From: an uncultured Pseudomonas sp.
GTDB lineage: Bacteria > Pseudomonadota > Gammaproteobacteria > Pseudomonadales > Pseudomonadaceae
Reading direction: 5' to 3'
Assembly (NCBI RefSeq): GCF_913774235.1
Contig: NZ_CAJYDW010000001.1
Location: 1 to 64,000, forward strand
DNA length: 64,000 nucleotides
In this document: positions 18,999-27,093 of the stretch, piece after piece
Numbering within the stretch: the first letter of the stretch is position 1
Layout: every line of letters starts with the position of its first letter
Notes under the pieces: model-generated
Database searches by the model: none
Seen by the model: the letters and a program-made list of their open reading frames with translations, nothing else
What the model was told of the DNA's origin: nothing
Program-made: the position numbers and the translations under genes

Positions 18999-19920
18999 TG
19001 CGCCCATTCTGATCACTGGCGGTGCCGGTTTCATCGGCTCCCATCTGGCCGACGCGCTGCTGGCGCAGGGCAGGCGGGTGCGGGTGTTGGACGATCTGAG
19101 TACCGGCAAGCGCGAGAATCTGCCGCTGGACGACGAGCGTATCGAACTGCGGGTGGGCGACGTGGCCGATGCCGCTACCCTGGAGGCGGCGGTGGCAGGC
19201 TGCGCGGCGGTGGTGCATCTGGCCGCGGTGGCCTCGGTGCAGGCCTCGGTGGAGGACCCGGTCGGGACCCACAGGGCCAACTTCATCGGCACCCTAAATC
19301 TGTGCGAGGCCATGCGCAAGGCTGGGATCAAGCGGGTGGTCTACGCCTCCAGCGCAGCGGTCTATGGCGCCAATGGCCAGGGCCAGGCCATCGACGAGGA
19401 GTTGCCCAAGGCGCCGCTGACGCCCTATGCGGCGGACAAGCTGGCCGGCGAGTATTACTTCGATTTCTATCGCCGCCAGCACGGCCTGGAGCCGGCGATC
19501 TTTCGTTTCTTCAACATATACGGCCCGCGCCAGGATCCCTCGTCGCCCTATTCGGGGGTGATCAGCATCTTCACCGAGCGCGCCCGGCGCCAGACGCCGA
19601 TCACGGTGTTCGGCGATGGTGAGCAGACCCGCGATTTCGTCTACGTGGCCGATCTGGTGGACATCCTGGTACAGGCGCTGGAGGCGCCCGAGGTGGCGGC
19701 CGGGGCGGTGAATGTGGGTCGTGGCGAGACCATCAGCCTGAACGGTCTGCTGGCGGAGATCGGCCAGGTGCTGGGCGGTTTGCCGCAGGTGACCCATGGT
19801 GCGGCGCGCTCAGGGGATATCCGCCATTCGAAGGCGGATAACAGTCGGTTGCGCGAGCGCTTCGATTTCAGTCGCCCCACGAGCATGGGGGCGGGCCTGG
19901 CGGCCCTGCTGGGAGACTGA
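18991..19920 (+). CDS. NAD-dependent UDP-sugar epimerase/dehydratase family
   Basis: The 309-residue extended SDR has the NAD motif ITGGAGFIGSHLADALL, the catalytic serine region VVYASSAAVYG and the YxxxK in PYAADKLAGEYYFDFYRR. Sequence such as FRFFNIYGPRQDPSSPYSGV points to the UDP-glucose/UDP-GlcNAc 4-epimerase (GalE/WbpP) group. It would act in the cytoplasm on nucleotide sugars for surface polysaccharide. No polysaccharide cluster is nearby, so the substrate cannot be assigned. It overlaps the gene upstream by 8 bases and ends at a terminator. Confidence 0.85.
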   Translation: MSDAPILITGGAGFIGSHLADALLAQGRRVRVLDDLSTGKRENLPLDDERIELRVGDVADAATLEAAVAGCAAVVHLAAVASVQASVEDPVGTHRANFIGTLNLCEAMRKAGIKRVVYASSAAVYGANGQGQAIDEELPKAPLTPYAADKLAGEYYFDFYRRQHGLEPAIFRFFNIYGPRQDPSSPYSGVISIFTERARRQTPITVFGDGEQTRDFVYVADLVDILVQALEAPEVAAGAVNVGRGETISLNGLLAEIGQVLGGLPQVTHGAARSGDIRHSKADNSRLRERFDFSRPTSMGAGLAALLGD

Positions 19921-19924
19921 ACGA

Positions 19925-19950
19925 AACCGGCGCCGAGAGGCGCCGGTTTT
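19925..19950. terminator. Bidirectional terminator between epimerase and oprG
   Basis: AACCGGCGCC and GGCGCCGGTT form a 10-bp stem with a GAGA loop in the 44-base gap between two convergent genes. TTTT follows on the + strand, and a shorter T-run (GTTTCG) on the - strand. Confidence 0.85.
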
Positions 19951-19964
19951 AGTTTGGGCTCGTC

Positions 19965-20654
19965 TCAGAAGCGATAGCCCAGGCCGACCATGTAGACCCA
20001 GGGATCCACGTCCAGATCGACCTTGGCGCGGGCGCCCAGGGCAGTGTTGTCGACGTGGGCGGTGGTGGAGATGTCGAGGTAGCGGATCTGGGCGTTGAGC
20101 ATCACCCGCTCGGTGAGCATGACATCGGCGCCGACCTGGGCGGCCCAGCCCCAGGAGTTATCGGCGCGGAAGTTGTCGAAGCCGGCCGCGCTGGCGCCGC
20201 TGCCAACGTGCTCGTCATAGATCCAGGTGTAGTTGAGGCCGGCGCCGACATAGGGCTGGAACGTCGCCTTGGCGTCCAGCGGGTAGTAGACCAGGCTCAG
20301 GGTCGGTGGCAGGTGCTTGAGGCTGCCCAGCTTGCCGTTGGCGGCGTCCAGACCGGTGCCCTTGATGTTGACCTGGTGCTCGAAGGGCGTGGCGGCCAGC
20401 AATTCGATGCCGAGGTGGTCGGTGAGCATGTAGGCGAAGTTGAGGCCCAACTGGGTGTCGCTGTCCATGGTCGCCTTGCCGCCGAGGTTGGCGCCGCTCA
20501 GGGCGCCCCGGTCGATCTTGACGTCGGAGCTGTGCTCGTGGGGATCCACGGTGATGGCGCCGGCGCGCAGGATGAAATCGCCGGCCTGGTGCGCCTGGGC
20601 GAGGGGGGCGGCCAGGGCGAGGGCGAGCAGGCTGAGACGGAAGAGGGGACGCAT
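19965..20654 (-). CDS. oprG: Outer-membrane protein OprG/OmpW family
   Basis: The 229-residue product begins MRPLFRLSLLALALAAPLAQA, a clear signal peptide with cleavage after AQA. It then follows the OmpW 8-strand barrel pattern: GDFILRAGAITVDP, YYPLDAKATFQPYVGAGLNY and the C-terminal VDPWVYMVGLGYRF with the terminal phenylalanine. A longer open frame upstream is rejected because the ATG at 20654 has a GGAG site. OmpW proteins let small hydrophobic compounds cross the outer membrane laterally. In P. aeruginosa OprG is also next to this ABC operon and is iron and oxygen responsive. Confidence 0.9.
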   Translation of the reverse strand: MRPLFRLSLLALALAAPLAQAHQAGDFILRAGAITVDPHEHSSDVKIDRGALSGANLGGKATMDSDTQLGLNFAYMLTDHLGIELLAATPFEHQVNIKGTGLDAANGKLGSLKHLPPTLSLVYYPLDAKATFQPYVGAGLNYTWIYDEHVGSGASAAGFDNFRADNSWGWAAQVGADVMLTERVMLNAQIRYLDISTTAHVDNTALGARAKVDLDVDPWVYMVGLGYRF

Positions 20655-20751
20655 GGCTAGGGCTCCGAAGGCATTGAAAAAGGGCTGGGAGCAGCCTAGC
20701 GAAGCTGAAACGTCAGACTCTTGATCTCGCTCAAGCGTGGGGCAGATCCGC

Positions 20752-21246
20752 TCAGGAGCCGTCGCCCTTGAGGATATAGGGCTGGATACGCTGGGCCTGC
20801 AGCCAGTAGCCGGCGACGGCCACCTCGCTGCGCTGGGTGCCCACGCCGAGACGGCCTTCCACCCAATAGGGCAGGTGCAGCTTGGACAGCCAGAGGTCGT
20901 GGCTACCCTTGACGTAGACGATCTGGTTACCCGGCGGCGGTGGTACATGGATGCAGGCGCCGTAGTAGGGCACCAGCAGGAATTCGGTGACCTCGCCCTC
21001 CTCGGTGACCATCAGGGGCACCACGTAACCGGGGAGGCGTACTTCCTGGCCGTCCAGCGCGGCCACCGTAGGGGCATCCGGCCAGGGTTGGCTGGCGGCG
21101 GGGCCGTCTTCGCCGAGGCCGTGGTCGACGCTGCCGGGATTGAAGCGCGGCGCATCGGCGGGGACCAGTTCGCGCCAAGCGAGCTGGCGGGGATCGGCCT
21201 GCACCCAGGGCAGCCAGCAGAGCAACAGCAGGAGCGCCAGGCGCAT
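20752..21246 (-). CDS. DUF3299 periplasmic protein
   Basis: The 164-residue product has an N-terminal signal peptide (MRLALLLLLCWLPWVQA) and the DUF3299 core LPGYVVPLMVTEEGEVTEFL and VPYYGACIHVPPPPGNQIVY. The start at 21246 is the first ATG that yields a signal peptide; the frame continues upstream over the permease gene. It is the last gene of a four-gene operon with an ABC transporter and DUF2796. The cysteine-histidine pattern GACIHVPPPPGNQ suggests metal or thiol chemistry, but the function is unproven. Confidence 0.8.
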   Translation of the reverse strand: MRLALLLLLCWLPWVQADPRQLAWRELVPADAPRFNPGSVDHGLGEDGPAASQPWPDAPTVAALDGQEVRLPGYVVPLMVTEEGEVTEFLLVPYYGACIHVPPPPGNQIVYVKGSHDLWLSKLHLPYWVEGRLGVGTQRSEVAVAGYWLQAQRIQPYILKGDGS

Positions 21247-21259
21247 GGGGAAGCCTCGT

Positions 21260-22513
21260 CTACAATCGCACGGACAGGCCATCCGTGAGGGCCTGGCGAC
21301 AACCGCGCCACGCCGGGATGCAGCCGAGCACCAGGGCGGCGAGCAGGATGCCGCCGAGCAGTTGCCCATCGTAGAGCGAGGGCCAGTCCAGCGGCAAGGC
21401 TAGGCCGTATTCGGCCAGCAGCCAGGGCCGGCCCAGGGCGATGGCGCCGTAGAGCAACGCCAGGCCGCCCAGGCAGCCGGCCAGGGTGAGAACCAAGGAT
21501 TCGGCCAGCAGCAGGCCGAACAGGTGGCGCGGCTGGGCGCCCACCGAGCGCAGGATGGCCATCTCCCGCCGTCGCTCGTTGAGGCTGGCGAGCAGGGCGG
21601 TGAGCATGCCGACCAGGCCGGTGAGCACCACGCACATCGACATCACCAGCAGTGCCTGTTCCGCGGTGCCGAGCAGGCCCCAGAGTTCCTGTAGGGCCAC
21701 GCCGGGCAGGATGGCCAGCAAGGGTTCGCCGGTGTAGTCATTGACCGCGCGCTGCACGGCGAAGGTGGCGATCCGGCTCTTGAGACCGACCAGGGCGGCG
21801 GTGAGGTCCTTGGGCGTGAGATCGCGCTGGCGCACCTCGGCGTCGCTGAGGGATGGGCCGGGCATGCCGCCGCGCCAGTCCAGGTGCAGGGCGGTCATGC
21901 CGGTCAGCGGGATGTGCAGGGTACGGTCGACCGGGGTGCCGGTGGGGGCGAGGATGCCGACCACGGTGAAGGGGTGGTCGCTGTGCTCGGTGAGGCTGAT
22001 AGTGGCGACGCCATGGGCCAGCACGAGCTTGTCACCCAACCGATAGTGCAGCGCCTTGGCCACTTCGGCGCCCAGCACCACCTCGAAGACGTCGTTGAAA
22101 GGTCGGCCCTGGGCCAGCCGCAGCGGTTGGTTGCGCCCGTAGTGATAGTGGGCGAAGTAGTTGCCGTCGGTACCCAGCACCCGGTAGCCGCGGTGGGAGT
22201 CGCCGAGGGACAGCGGAATGGTCCAGGCGACGCGGGGATCGGCGGCGAGCTTCTCGTAGCTCTCCCAGCGGATGTTGTTGGTGGCGTTGCCGATGCGGAA
22301 TACCGAGTAGAGCAGCAGATTGACCGCGCCGGAGCGGGCGCCTACCACCAGGTCGGTGCCGGCGATGGTGCTGGCGAAACTGGCCTTGGCCTCGGTCCGT
22401 AACCGCTCGACGCCCAGCAGCAGGGCCACCGAGACGGCGATGGTGAAGACGGTGAGCAGGGCGGTGGCGCGGCGATTGCGCAGGCTGGCCCAGGCCAGTT
22501 GCAGGAGGGGCAT
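21260..22513 (-). CDS. ABC transporter permease, MacB/FtsX type
   Basis: The 417-residue protein has one N-terminal helix (RATALLTVFTIAVSVALLLG), a large periplasmic domain of about 230 residues, and three C-terminal helices, the MacB/FtsX fold. Such permeases use ATP to move or pull substrates in the periplasm and do not always transport across the membrane. It begins two bases after the ATPase gene and is followed by DUF3299 after 13 bases. Homologous gene sets are zinc-responsive in P. aeruginosa and in Vibrio (ZrgABC-type), as I recall. Confidence 0.85.
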   Translation of the reverse strand: MPLLQLAWASLRNRRATALLTVFTIAVSVALLLGVERLRTEAKASFASTIAGTDLVVGARSGAVNLLLYSVFRIGNATNNIRWESYEKLAADPRVAWTIPLSLGDSHRGYRVLGTDGNYFAHYHYGRNQPLRLAQGRPFNDVFEVVLGAEVAKALHYRLGDKLVLAHGVATISLTEHSDHPFTVVGILAPTGTPVDRTLHIPLTGMTALHLDWRGGMPGPSLSDAEVRQRDLTPKDLTAALVGLKSRIATFAVQRAVNDYTGEPLLAILPGVALQELWGLLGTAEQALLVMSMCVVLTGLVGMLTALLASLNERRREMAILRSVGAQPRHLFGLLLAESLVLTLAGCLGGLALLYGAIALGRPWLLAEYGLALPLDWPSLYDGQLLGGILLAALVLGCIPAWRGCRQALTDGLSVRL

Positions 22514-22514
22514 C

Positions 22515-23222
22515 CTAGGTCTCCGGCCGGGCGGCGTTGAGTTGGGCCAGGGTCAGGTGGCGGTCGAAGCGACCGGCCAGGCTGCGGTCGTGGCTGACGA
22601 ACAACAGGCCGGCACCGGCGGCGGCGCACTCGGCGAACAGCAGGTGCAGGAAAGCGTCGCGGTGATCGGTATCGAGGGCCGAGGTGGGCTCGTCGGCGAT
22701 CACCAGTTCCGGCTGGCCGATCAGGGCGCGGGCGGCGGCGACCCGCTGTTGCTGGCCGATGGAGAGTTCTCGGGCCGGGCGCTTGGGCAGACTGGGATCG
22801 CTCAACCCCAGGGCGTTCAGCAAGGTGAGCGCGGCGTGCTGCGGAGCGCCGTGGCGCGCGCTGGCGCGTTCGCGGCGCAGGGCGGAGAACTGGCAGGGCA
22901 GCAGTACGTTGTCCAGCACCGAAAGAAAGGGCAGCAGGTTGAATTGCTGGAAGAGAAAGCCGGTGTGATCGACACGAAAGCGATCGCGCCGGGCAGTGGC
23001 AAGCTGTCCGAGATCCTGGCCGAGCAGCCGTACCTGGCCACGGCTGGGACGCTGCACGCCGCCGAGCAGGCCGAGCAGGGTGGTCTTGCCGCTACCGGAG
23101 GGGCCTTCGAGAAACAGCGCCTCGCCCCGTGCCAGCGAGAAGTGCCGGATGTCCAGGCACTCCGCCTGGCCGGGCCAGGCGAAGCCGAGGTCTTGGAGCT
23201 CGACCAGGGGCGTGGTGGTCAC
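22515..23222 (-). CDS. ABC transporter ATP-binding protein, LolD/MacB type
   Basis: The 235-residue ATPase has Walker A GPSGSGKTT at residues 40-48, a signature LSIGQQQR (glycine to isoleucine change from LSGGQ) and Walker B VIADEPTSALD. It pairs with the MacB-like permease downstream. The neighbour upstream is the histidine-rich DUF2796 protein, with an 8-base gap. The complex would sit on the cytoplasmic face of the inner membrane and power a periplasmic process, probably metal handling. Confidence 0.88.
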   Translation of the reverse strand: MTTTPLVELQDLGFAWPGQAECLDIRHFSLARGEALFLEGPSGSGKTTLLGLLGGVQRPSRGQVRLLGQDLGQLATARRDRFRVDHTGFLFQQFNLLPFLSVLDNVLLPCQFSALRRERASARHGAPQHAALTLLNALGLSDPSLPKRPARELSIGQQQRVAAARALIGQPELVIADEPTSALDTDHRDAFLHLLFAECAAAGAGLLFVSHDRSLAGRFDRHLTLAQLNAARPET

Positions 23223-23229
23223 GAGCGTC

Positions 23230-23781
23230 TTACCACTTCAGCTGCGGTTGCCTGGCGGTCAGTTCGGCGCCTTGCTGGCCGCTGGCGACGATGGCCTGGA
23301 CCTCGACGCTGTGGCTGTTGGGGAAGCGAGCGAACCAGCCGGAGAGATCCAGGCTATCGAGGGCGGTCGGCTTGCTGCAGCTGAAGCTCATGCTGGCTTC
23401 CACGTCCAGATGGCCGCTGGCCTTGGCGTCCGCGGCGAATAGGGGGCTGATGGCGCTAGCTTCGGTCAGGCGGCAATCGGCTGCCGCGGGCAGCTTCACC
23501 AGCGCCTGGGGATTTTCCAGGCTTTGCCGGAGGGCGGCGACGGCGTCCTTTTCCGCCTGGCTGCGCGGAGCGTGCTCGAAACCAACCAGGTCGGCTGCCG
23601 GGCTGCGCCACTGCAACTCCAGGCCGGTGTCGGTCTGGGCCAGGTCGAGGTGGGATTCGCCATGCACGTGGGCGCCCAGCGAGCCGTGCTCATGCTCGTC
23701 GTGGTCGTCCTGGGTGCCATGGGCGAAGACGGGTTGCGCGAGCGCGGCAGCAAGGCAGAGGGTCAGCAAGTACAGGCGCAT
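23230..23781 (-). CDS. DUF2796 (ZrgA-like) periplasmic metal-binding protein
   Basis: The 183-residue product has a signal peptide (MRLYLLTLCLAAALAQPVFA). Right after it comes a histidine-rich stretch with HGTQDDHDEHEHG, GAHVHGESHLD. The rest fits DUF2796, whose Vibrio member ZrgA takes part in zinc uptake. It heads the four-gene operon with the ABC ATPase, permease and DUF3299 protein. A Zur-like sequence lies 27 bases upstream. I infer a zinc-handling role; no binding data exist here. Confidence 0.82.
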   Translation of the reverse strand: MRLYLLTLCLAAALAQPVFAHGTQDDHDEHEHGSLGAHVHGESHLDLAQTDTGLELQWRSPAADLVGFEHAPRSQAEKDAVAALRQSLENPQALVKLPAAADCRLTEASAISPLFAADAKASGHLDVEASMSFSCSKPTALDSLDLSGWFARFPNSHSVEVQAIVASGQQGAELTARQPQLKW

Positions 23782-23807
23782 GGTGGGCTTCCAATGGACG
23801 GGAAGGC

Positions 23808-23830
23808 GCTATGTTATGTTGTTGCTTTTG
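23808..23830. promoter_or_regulatory. Possible Zur-type operator
   Basis: The 23-base stretch matches the gamma-proteobacterial Zur palindrome in 14 of 22 fixed positions by my count. Its left half (GnnATGTTAT) is intact and its right half is degenerate. It lies between the divergent DUF2796 gene and the small gene at 23904. Confidence 0.35.
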
Positions 23831-23903
23831 CGCGCCGCAACCTCGGTTTGGCGTCGGCCAGTGGCTGTGGGAGCATGGGCCTTGGTAAGACGAGGAGAAC
23901 ACC

Positions 23904-24257
23904 ATGGTACGCATTCGCGGAACCATCGGCAGCCAGCCCGTGGATCTCACGGTGGAGCTGGATGACGCCGACTGGCAGCGCCTGGCCACCGCCTTGCGCC
24001 CGGCGGAGGCGCCCGTAGCTGCCGTCGCCGCTGCCGCGCCCAGCGGCCCCAAGTCGGGTGGTGACCTGCTGTGGGATCAGGTGGTGAAGTTGCTCAGCTC
24101 AGCCGGTCGGCTGAGTGGACCGGACATCCTCGTGGCGCTGGAGAAGTTGACCGGCAATCTAGGGGTGGCCAAGCAGTTGCTGGTACGACTGAGGCACAGC
24201 CCGCAGGTGCGCATGGAGCGGGTGGGGGAGGCACAGTTCTATATCTGGCAGGGGTGA
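23904..24257 (+). CDS. Uncharacterised Pseudomonas protein, 117 residues
   Basis: I do not recognise a family. The N-terminus (VRIRGTIGSQPVDLTVELDD) looks like a beta-rich domain, followed by an alanine-rich linker at about 30-48 and a C-terminal helical part (LLWDQVVKLLSSAGRLSGPD, then LVRLRHSPQVRMERVG) that could be a small winged-helix fold. No signal peptide or membrane segment is seen. It is preceded by AGGAG and is divergent from the DUF2796 operon. A similar small gene is found at this place in P. aeruginosa as I recall. Confidence 0.75.
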   Translation: MVRIRGTIGSQPVDLTVELDDADWQRLATALRPAEAPVAAVAAAAPSGPKSGGDLLWDQVVKLLSSAGRLSGPDILVALEKLTGNLGVAKQLLVRLRHSPQVRMERVGEAQFYIWQG

Positions 24258-24272
24258 GGCTGGAGCGAGATA

Positions 24273-24302
24273 GTGGAAAACGCTGCGCGGTTTTCCACGC
24301 TA
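24273..24302. repeat. GTGGAAAAC / GTTTTCCAC intergenic palindrome
   Basis: This inverted repeat (GTGGAAAACGCTGCGCGG then TTTTCCAC) is repeated almost exactly at 41946-41976 and in altered form at 62501-62530. Each time it is followed by GCTA or similar. It belongs to a dispersed intergenic family of the genome. Confidence 0.8.
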
Positions 24303-24344
24303 AGGTAGATCGTCCACAGGGCCGCGATTGCTCCGGATGTGGAT

Positions 24345-24372
24345 AAGGCTGCGTCCGCAGTGACGCAGCCTT
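24345..24372. terminator. Hairpin terminator between convergent genes
   Basis: AAGGCTGCGTC and GACGCAGCCTT form an 11-bp stem with a CGCAGT loop. It lies between the + strand gene ending at 24257 and the - strand cnoX-like gene ending at 24385, and could serve both. Confidence 0.75.
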
Positions 24373-24384
24373 TGTCGAGGGCTG

Positions 24385-25254
24385 TTAGTACAGTGCCTGA
24401 TACAGCCGGCGGCGGTAGGTGGCGACCAACGGGTGGTCATTGCCCAGCAGATCGAAGACCTGCACCAGGGTCTTGCGCGGCAGGTCGTCGCCGTAGCCGC
24501 GATTGCGGCGGAACAGTTCCAGGAGACCATCCAGTGCCGGCTCGTATTGCTGGCGGGCGAGTTCCTGCACGGCCAATTGGTAGGCGGCTTCGTCGTCGCC
24601 GGCATCGCGGGCCAGGCGGCTCTTGAGGTCGGCGACGTCGGGCAGGCTGGTGGCCTGGCGCAGGAAGGTCAGCTGGGCGCGGGCCCCCGCCAGGGCCTGC
24701 TTGTGTTCGTCGCCCTTGACCGCGTCCAGCACGGCCTGGGCATCGTCCAGCTCGCCGCGCTCGGCCAGGCAACGGGCATAGAGGATCAGTGCCAGGGCGT
24801 CACTGTTGTCTTCTTCCAGCAGGGCCTTGAGCAGCGCTTCGGCTTCGGCGAAACGACCCTCGGCGAACAGTGCCTGGGCCGCCTCCAGCGGATCTTCCTC
24901 GGCCGGCGGCAGGGCCTGGACATGGGGCTCGAGCAGGGCGCGGATGGCCGATTCGGGCTGGGCGCCGGCGAAGCCGTCCACCGGCTGGCCATCCTTGAAC
25001 AGCACCACGGTGGGCAGGCTGCGGATGCCGAATCTCATCACCAGTTCCTGCTCGATGTCGCAGTTGACCTTGGCCAGGTGCAGGGCGCCGCCGTAGGACT
25101 CGGTGATCTTGGCCAGTAGCGGCATCAGCACCTTGCAGGGGGCGCACCATTCGGCCCAGAAGTCCACCAGCACCGGGGTCGTGAAGGAGGCATCGATGAC
25201 CTGTTGCTGGAAGGTATCGAGGGTGGCGTCGAAAATGTAGGGGACCTGGCTCAT
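24385..25254 (-). CDS. cnoX: CnoX-like thioredoxin/TPR chaperone (YbbN family)
   Basis: From ATG 25254 the product is 289 residues. The N-terminal thioredoxin domain has WCAPC (Cys37 and Cys40), and the C-terminal two thirds consist of TPR-like helices (EDPLEAAQALFAEGRFAEAE and following). This is the YbbN/CnoX layout. E. coli CnoX has lost the active CxxC, but here CAPC is intact, so oxidoreductase activity is likely as in other Pseudomonas. It protects proteins under chlorine stress and hands them to chaperones. A longer frame start is rejected. The gene is monocistronic. Confidence 0.88.
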   Translation of the reverse strand: MSQVPYIFDATLDTFQQQVIDASFTTPVLVDFWAEWCAPCKVLMPLLAKITESYGGALHLAKVNCDIEQELVMRFGIRSLPTVVLFKDGQPVDGFAGAQPESAIRALLEPHVQALPPAEEDPLEAAQALFAEGRFAEAEALLKALLEEDNSDALALILYARCLAERGELDDAQAVLDAVKGDEHKQALAGARAQLTFLRQATSLPDVADLKSRLARDAGDDEAAYQLAVQELARQQYEPALDGLLELFRRNRGYGDDLPRKTLVQVFDLLGNDHPLVATYRRRLYQALY

Positions 25255-25322
25255 GGCGGACTCGGTAATCGAAAGATGCACTATAGGTGGGGGCGCCGGG
25301 CTTGGAAACAAGGTGGCCCGGC

Positions 25323-25970
25323 TCAGCCCTGATAGAGCGCCACGCGGCGGAATTCGTCCGGCTCGGCCAGATCCGGCAGGGTGCAGGCCTGGAGCATGGC
25401 GATCCGGGTGAAACCGGGGTGGACCAGGTCGCGGACCCGCGAATCAGCCAAGAGCACTCTTTCAGCGCGCCCTTGCAGCAGGTCCAGCAGGGGTAGGTTG
25501 GCCCGGTCGTAGAGGACATCGGCCGCCAGGATGAGATCGAAGCGCTCGGTACTGGCGTGCAGATCGTCCAGCGTCTCGATTTGCACAGCGTTGGCCCGGG
25601 CATTGGCACGACAGGCGGCGAGTGCCAGGGGATCAAGGTCGCAGCAGACCACCCGCGCGGCCCCGGCCCGGGCCGCGACGAGTCCAGCGACACACGAGCC
25701 GCTGCCGAAATCCAATACTTGGCGCCCAGCGACCGAGTTGGGGTTGGCAGCGATCCAGCGCGCCAGGGCGAGGCCGCTGGCCCAGCAGAAGCACCAGTAG
25801 GGCGGTGCCTCCAGCAGGCGCTGGGTTTCCGCAGGGGAAAAGGCCCGCGCCATGTTGGCCGGATCGATCAGCCACAGCGACAGGTCGCTGTCGGGCAGGG
25901 CCTGCAGCCTGAGCTGGGCGTCGCCGAGCAGTGTCGCCAGGGCGGCGGCGAGATCGACGGGCGGCGTCAC
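25323..25970 (-). CDS. Class I SAM-dependent methyltransferase (PrmA/ETFB-KMT-like)
   Basis: From the GTG at 25970 the product is 215 residues, with the SAM motif VLDFGSGSCVAGLVAARAG and an acidic motif CCDLDPLALAACRANA. LILAADVLYDRANLPLLDLL is typical of the Nnt1/ETFB lysine methyltransferase group, often annotated as L11 methyltransferase-like. The GTG overlaps the stop of the YbaY gene upstream (GTGA), which fixes the start. The open frame extends 1 kb further but is a shadow of nrdR. The protein substrate is unknown. Confidence 0.8.
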   Translation of the reverse strand: MTPPVDLAAALATLLGDAQLRLQALPDSDLSLWLIDPANMARAFSPAETQRLLEAPPYWCFCWASGLALARWIAANPNSVAGRQVLDFGSGSCVAGLVAARAGAARVVCCDLDPLALAACRANARANAVQIETLDDLHASTERFDLILAADVLYDRANLPLLDLLQGRAERVLLADSRVRDLVHPGFTRIAMLQACTLPDLAEPDEFRRVALYQG

Positions 25971-26431
25971 GGGGTCTGGTTCAGCACCAGTTCGCCGAGG
26001 TTCTGGGTGGTCGGTCCCCCCACGCTCACCGGCGGCAGATAGCTGGCCAGCTGACCGGCCTGGATCAGGCGGGCGTGAAATTCCACCTTGAGATCCGGGC
26101 GGGTGGGAAAGATCTCGGGATTGAAGGGCAGGCGGAACGCCAGGGGCGCGCCCTTGCCGGTCACCGTCTCGCTGGCCAGCAGGCGCTGGGGCAGCCCCTT
26201 GGCGTTGACTGCCAGCAGGGCGATCTCCACCTGGGCGCCAGCCGGGACCAGCCCCTGGGCATTGCGCAGCACGCCGGAGATCTCGCGCAGATTGGCCGGG
26301 GTCGGCGCGCCGGCGACCGGTACCGGCTCGTCGGCCGGAGTGGTGGGCTGCGGCGGGGTGGCTTCGGGCGGACTGGAACAGGCGGCGAGCAGGCCGGTGA
26401 ACAGCAGAGGCAGGAGGCGGCGTGAGGTCAT
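25967..26431 (-). CDS. YbaY-family lipoprotein (YscW domain)
   Basis: The 154-residue product has a lipoprotein signal peptide with the lipobox LLAAC near residue 18, a proline/threonine-rich linker (TPPQPTTPADEPVPVAGAP) and a beta-rich domain with ISGVLRNAQGLVPAGAQVEI. This matches the YbaY/YscW family, also called the type III secretion pilotin-like fold, here without any secretion genes around. The start is the second ATG in the frame, since it gives a proper lipoprotein signal. It overlaps the methyltransferase gene by four bases. Confidence 0.82.
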   Translation of the reverse strand: MTSRRLLPLLFTGLLAACSSPPEATPPQPTTPADEPVPVAGAPTPANLREISGVLRNAQGLVPAGAQVEIALLAVNAKGLPQRLLASETVTGKGAPLAFRLPFNPEIFPTRPDLKVEFHARLIQAGQLASYLPPVSVGGPTTQNLGELVLNQTP

Positions 26432-26622
26432 GACGGATTCCGTAGGTCGCAGCCGGAACAGGCTGCACGGGAGGCTGGGTGGTCCGGACAGGAGGCCAGC
26501 AGACATAGCGCGCTCTTATAGCCCAGCGGCCCCTGGCTGTCGATTCGTCCGGCACCCGGAGGTTCCCGGCAGGGGGTGATCGGGTACCATGAAGGCTTTC
26601 CCTTCCGGCGGTCGACTCTCCC

Positions 26623-27093
26623 ATGCATTGTCCCTTCTGCGGCGCCCACGACACCAAGGTCACGGATTCCCGGCTGGTTGCGGCCGGCGAGCAGGTGCGT
26701 AGGCGGCGCGAATGTCTGGCCTGCCAGGAACGCTTCACCACCTTCGAGACCGCCGAACTGGTGCTGCCGCGACTGATCAAGCAGGACGGCACCCGCCAGC
26801 CCTTCGATGAGGACAAGCTGCGCGCCGGCATGCAGCGCGCCCTGGAGAAGCGCCCGGTGAGCGTCGAGCGCCTGGAAGAGGCCATCGCCCTGATCAAGCA
26901 TCGGCTGCGCGCCACCGGCGAGCGGGAGATCCGTTCCCGGGTGGTGGGCGAGCTGGTGATGGACGAGCTGCGCAAGCTCGACCAGGTGGCCTACATCCGC
27001 TTCGCCTCGGTCTATCGGCAATTCCAGGACCTGGCCGAATTCCGCGACGAGATCGAGCGCCTGGCCCAGGACCCGGGCAAGCAACCGGTATGA
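26623..27093 (+). CDS. nrdR: Transcriptional repressor NrdR
   Basis: The 156-residue protein starts with a zinc ribbon ([13 protein letters not shown] and [11 protein letters not shown], two CxxC pairs) followed by an ATP-cone domain ([19 protein letters not shown]). It senses dATP and ATP and represses ribonucleotide reductase genes. It overlaps ribD by four bases, a link between nrdR and ribD seen in many proteobacteria. The gene is divergent from the YbaY gene with 191 bases between them. Confidence 0.96.
   Translation: MHCPFCGAHDTKVTDSRLVAAGEQVRRRRECLACQERFTTFETAELVLPRLIKQDGTRQPFDEDKLRAGMQRALEKRPVSVERLEEAIALIKHRLRATGEREIRSRVVGELVMDELRKLDQVAYIRFASVYRQFQDLAEFRDEIERLAQDPGKQPV

Noticed and set aside
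25971..26975. N-terminal extension of the methyltransferase to 550 residues
   Set aside because: It runs over the YbaY gene and antisense to nrdR. The GTG at 25970 overlapping the YbaY stop is the natural start.
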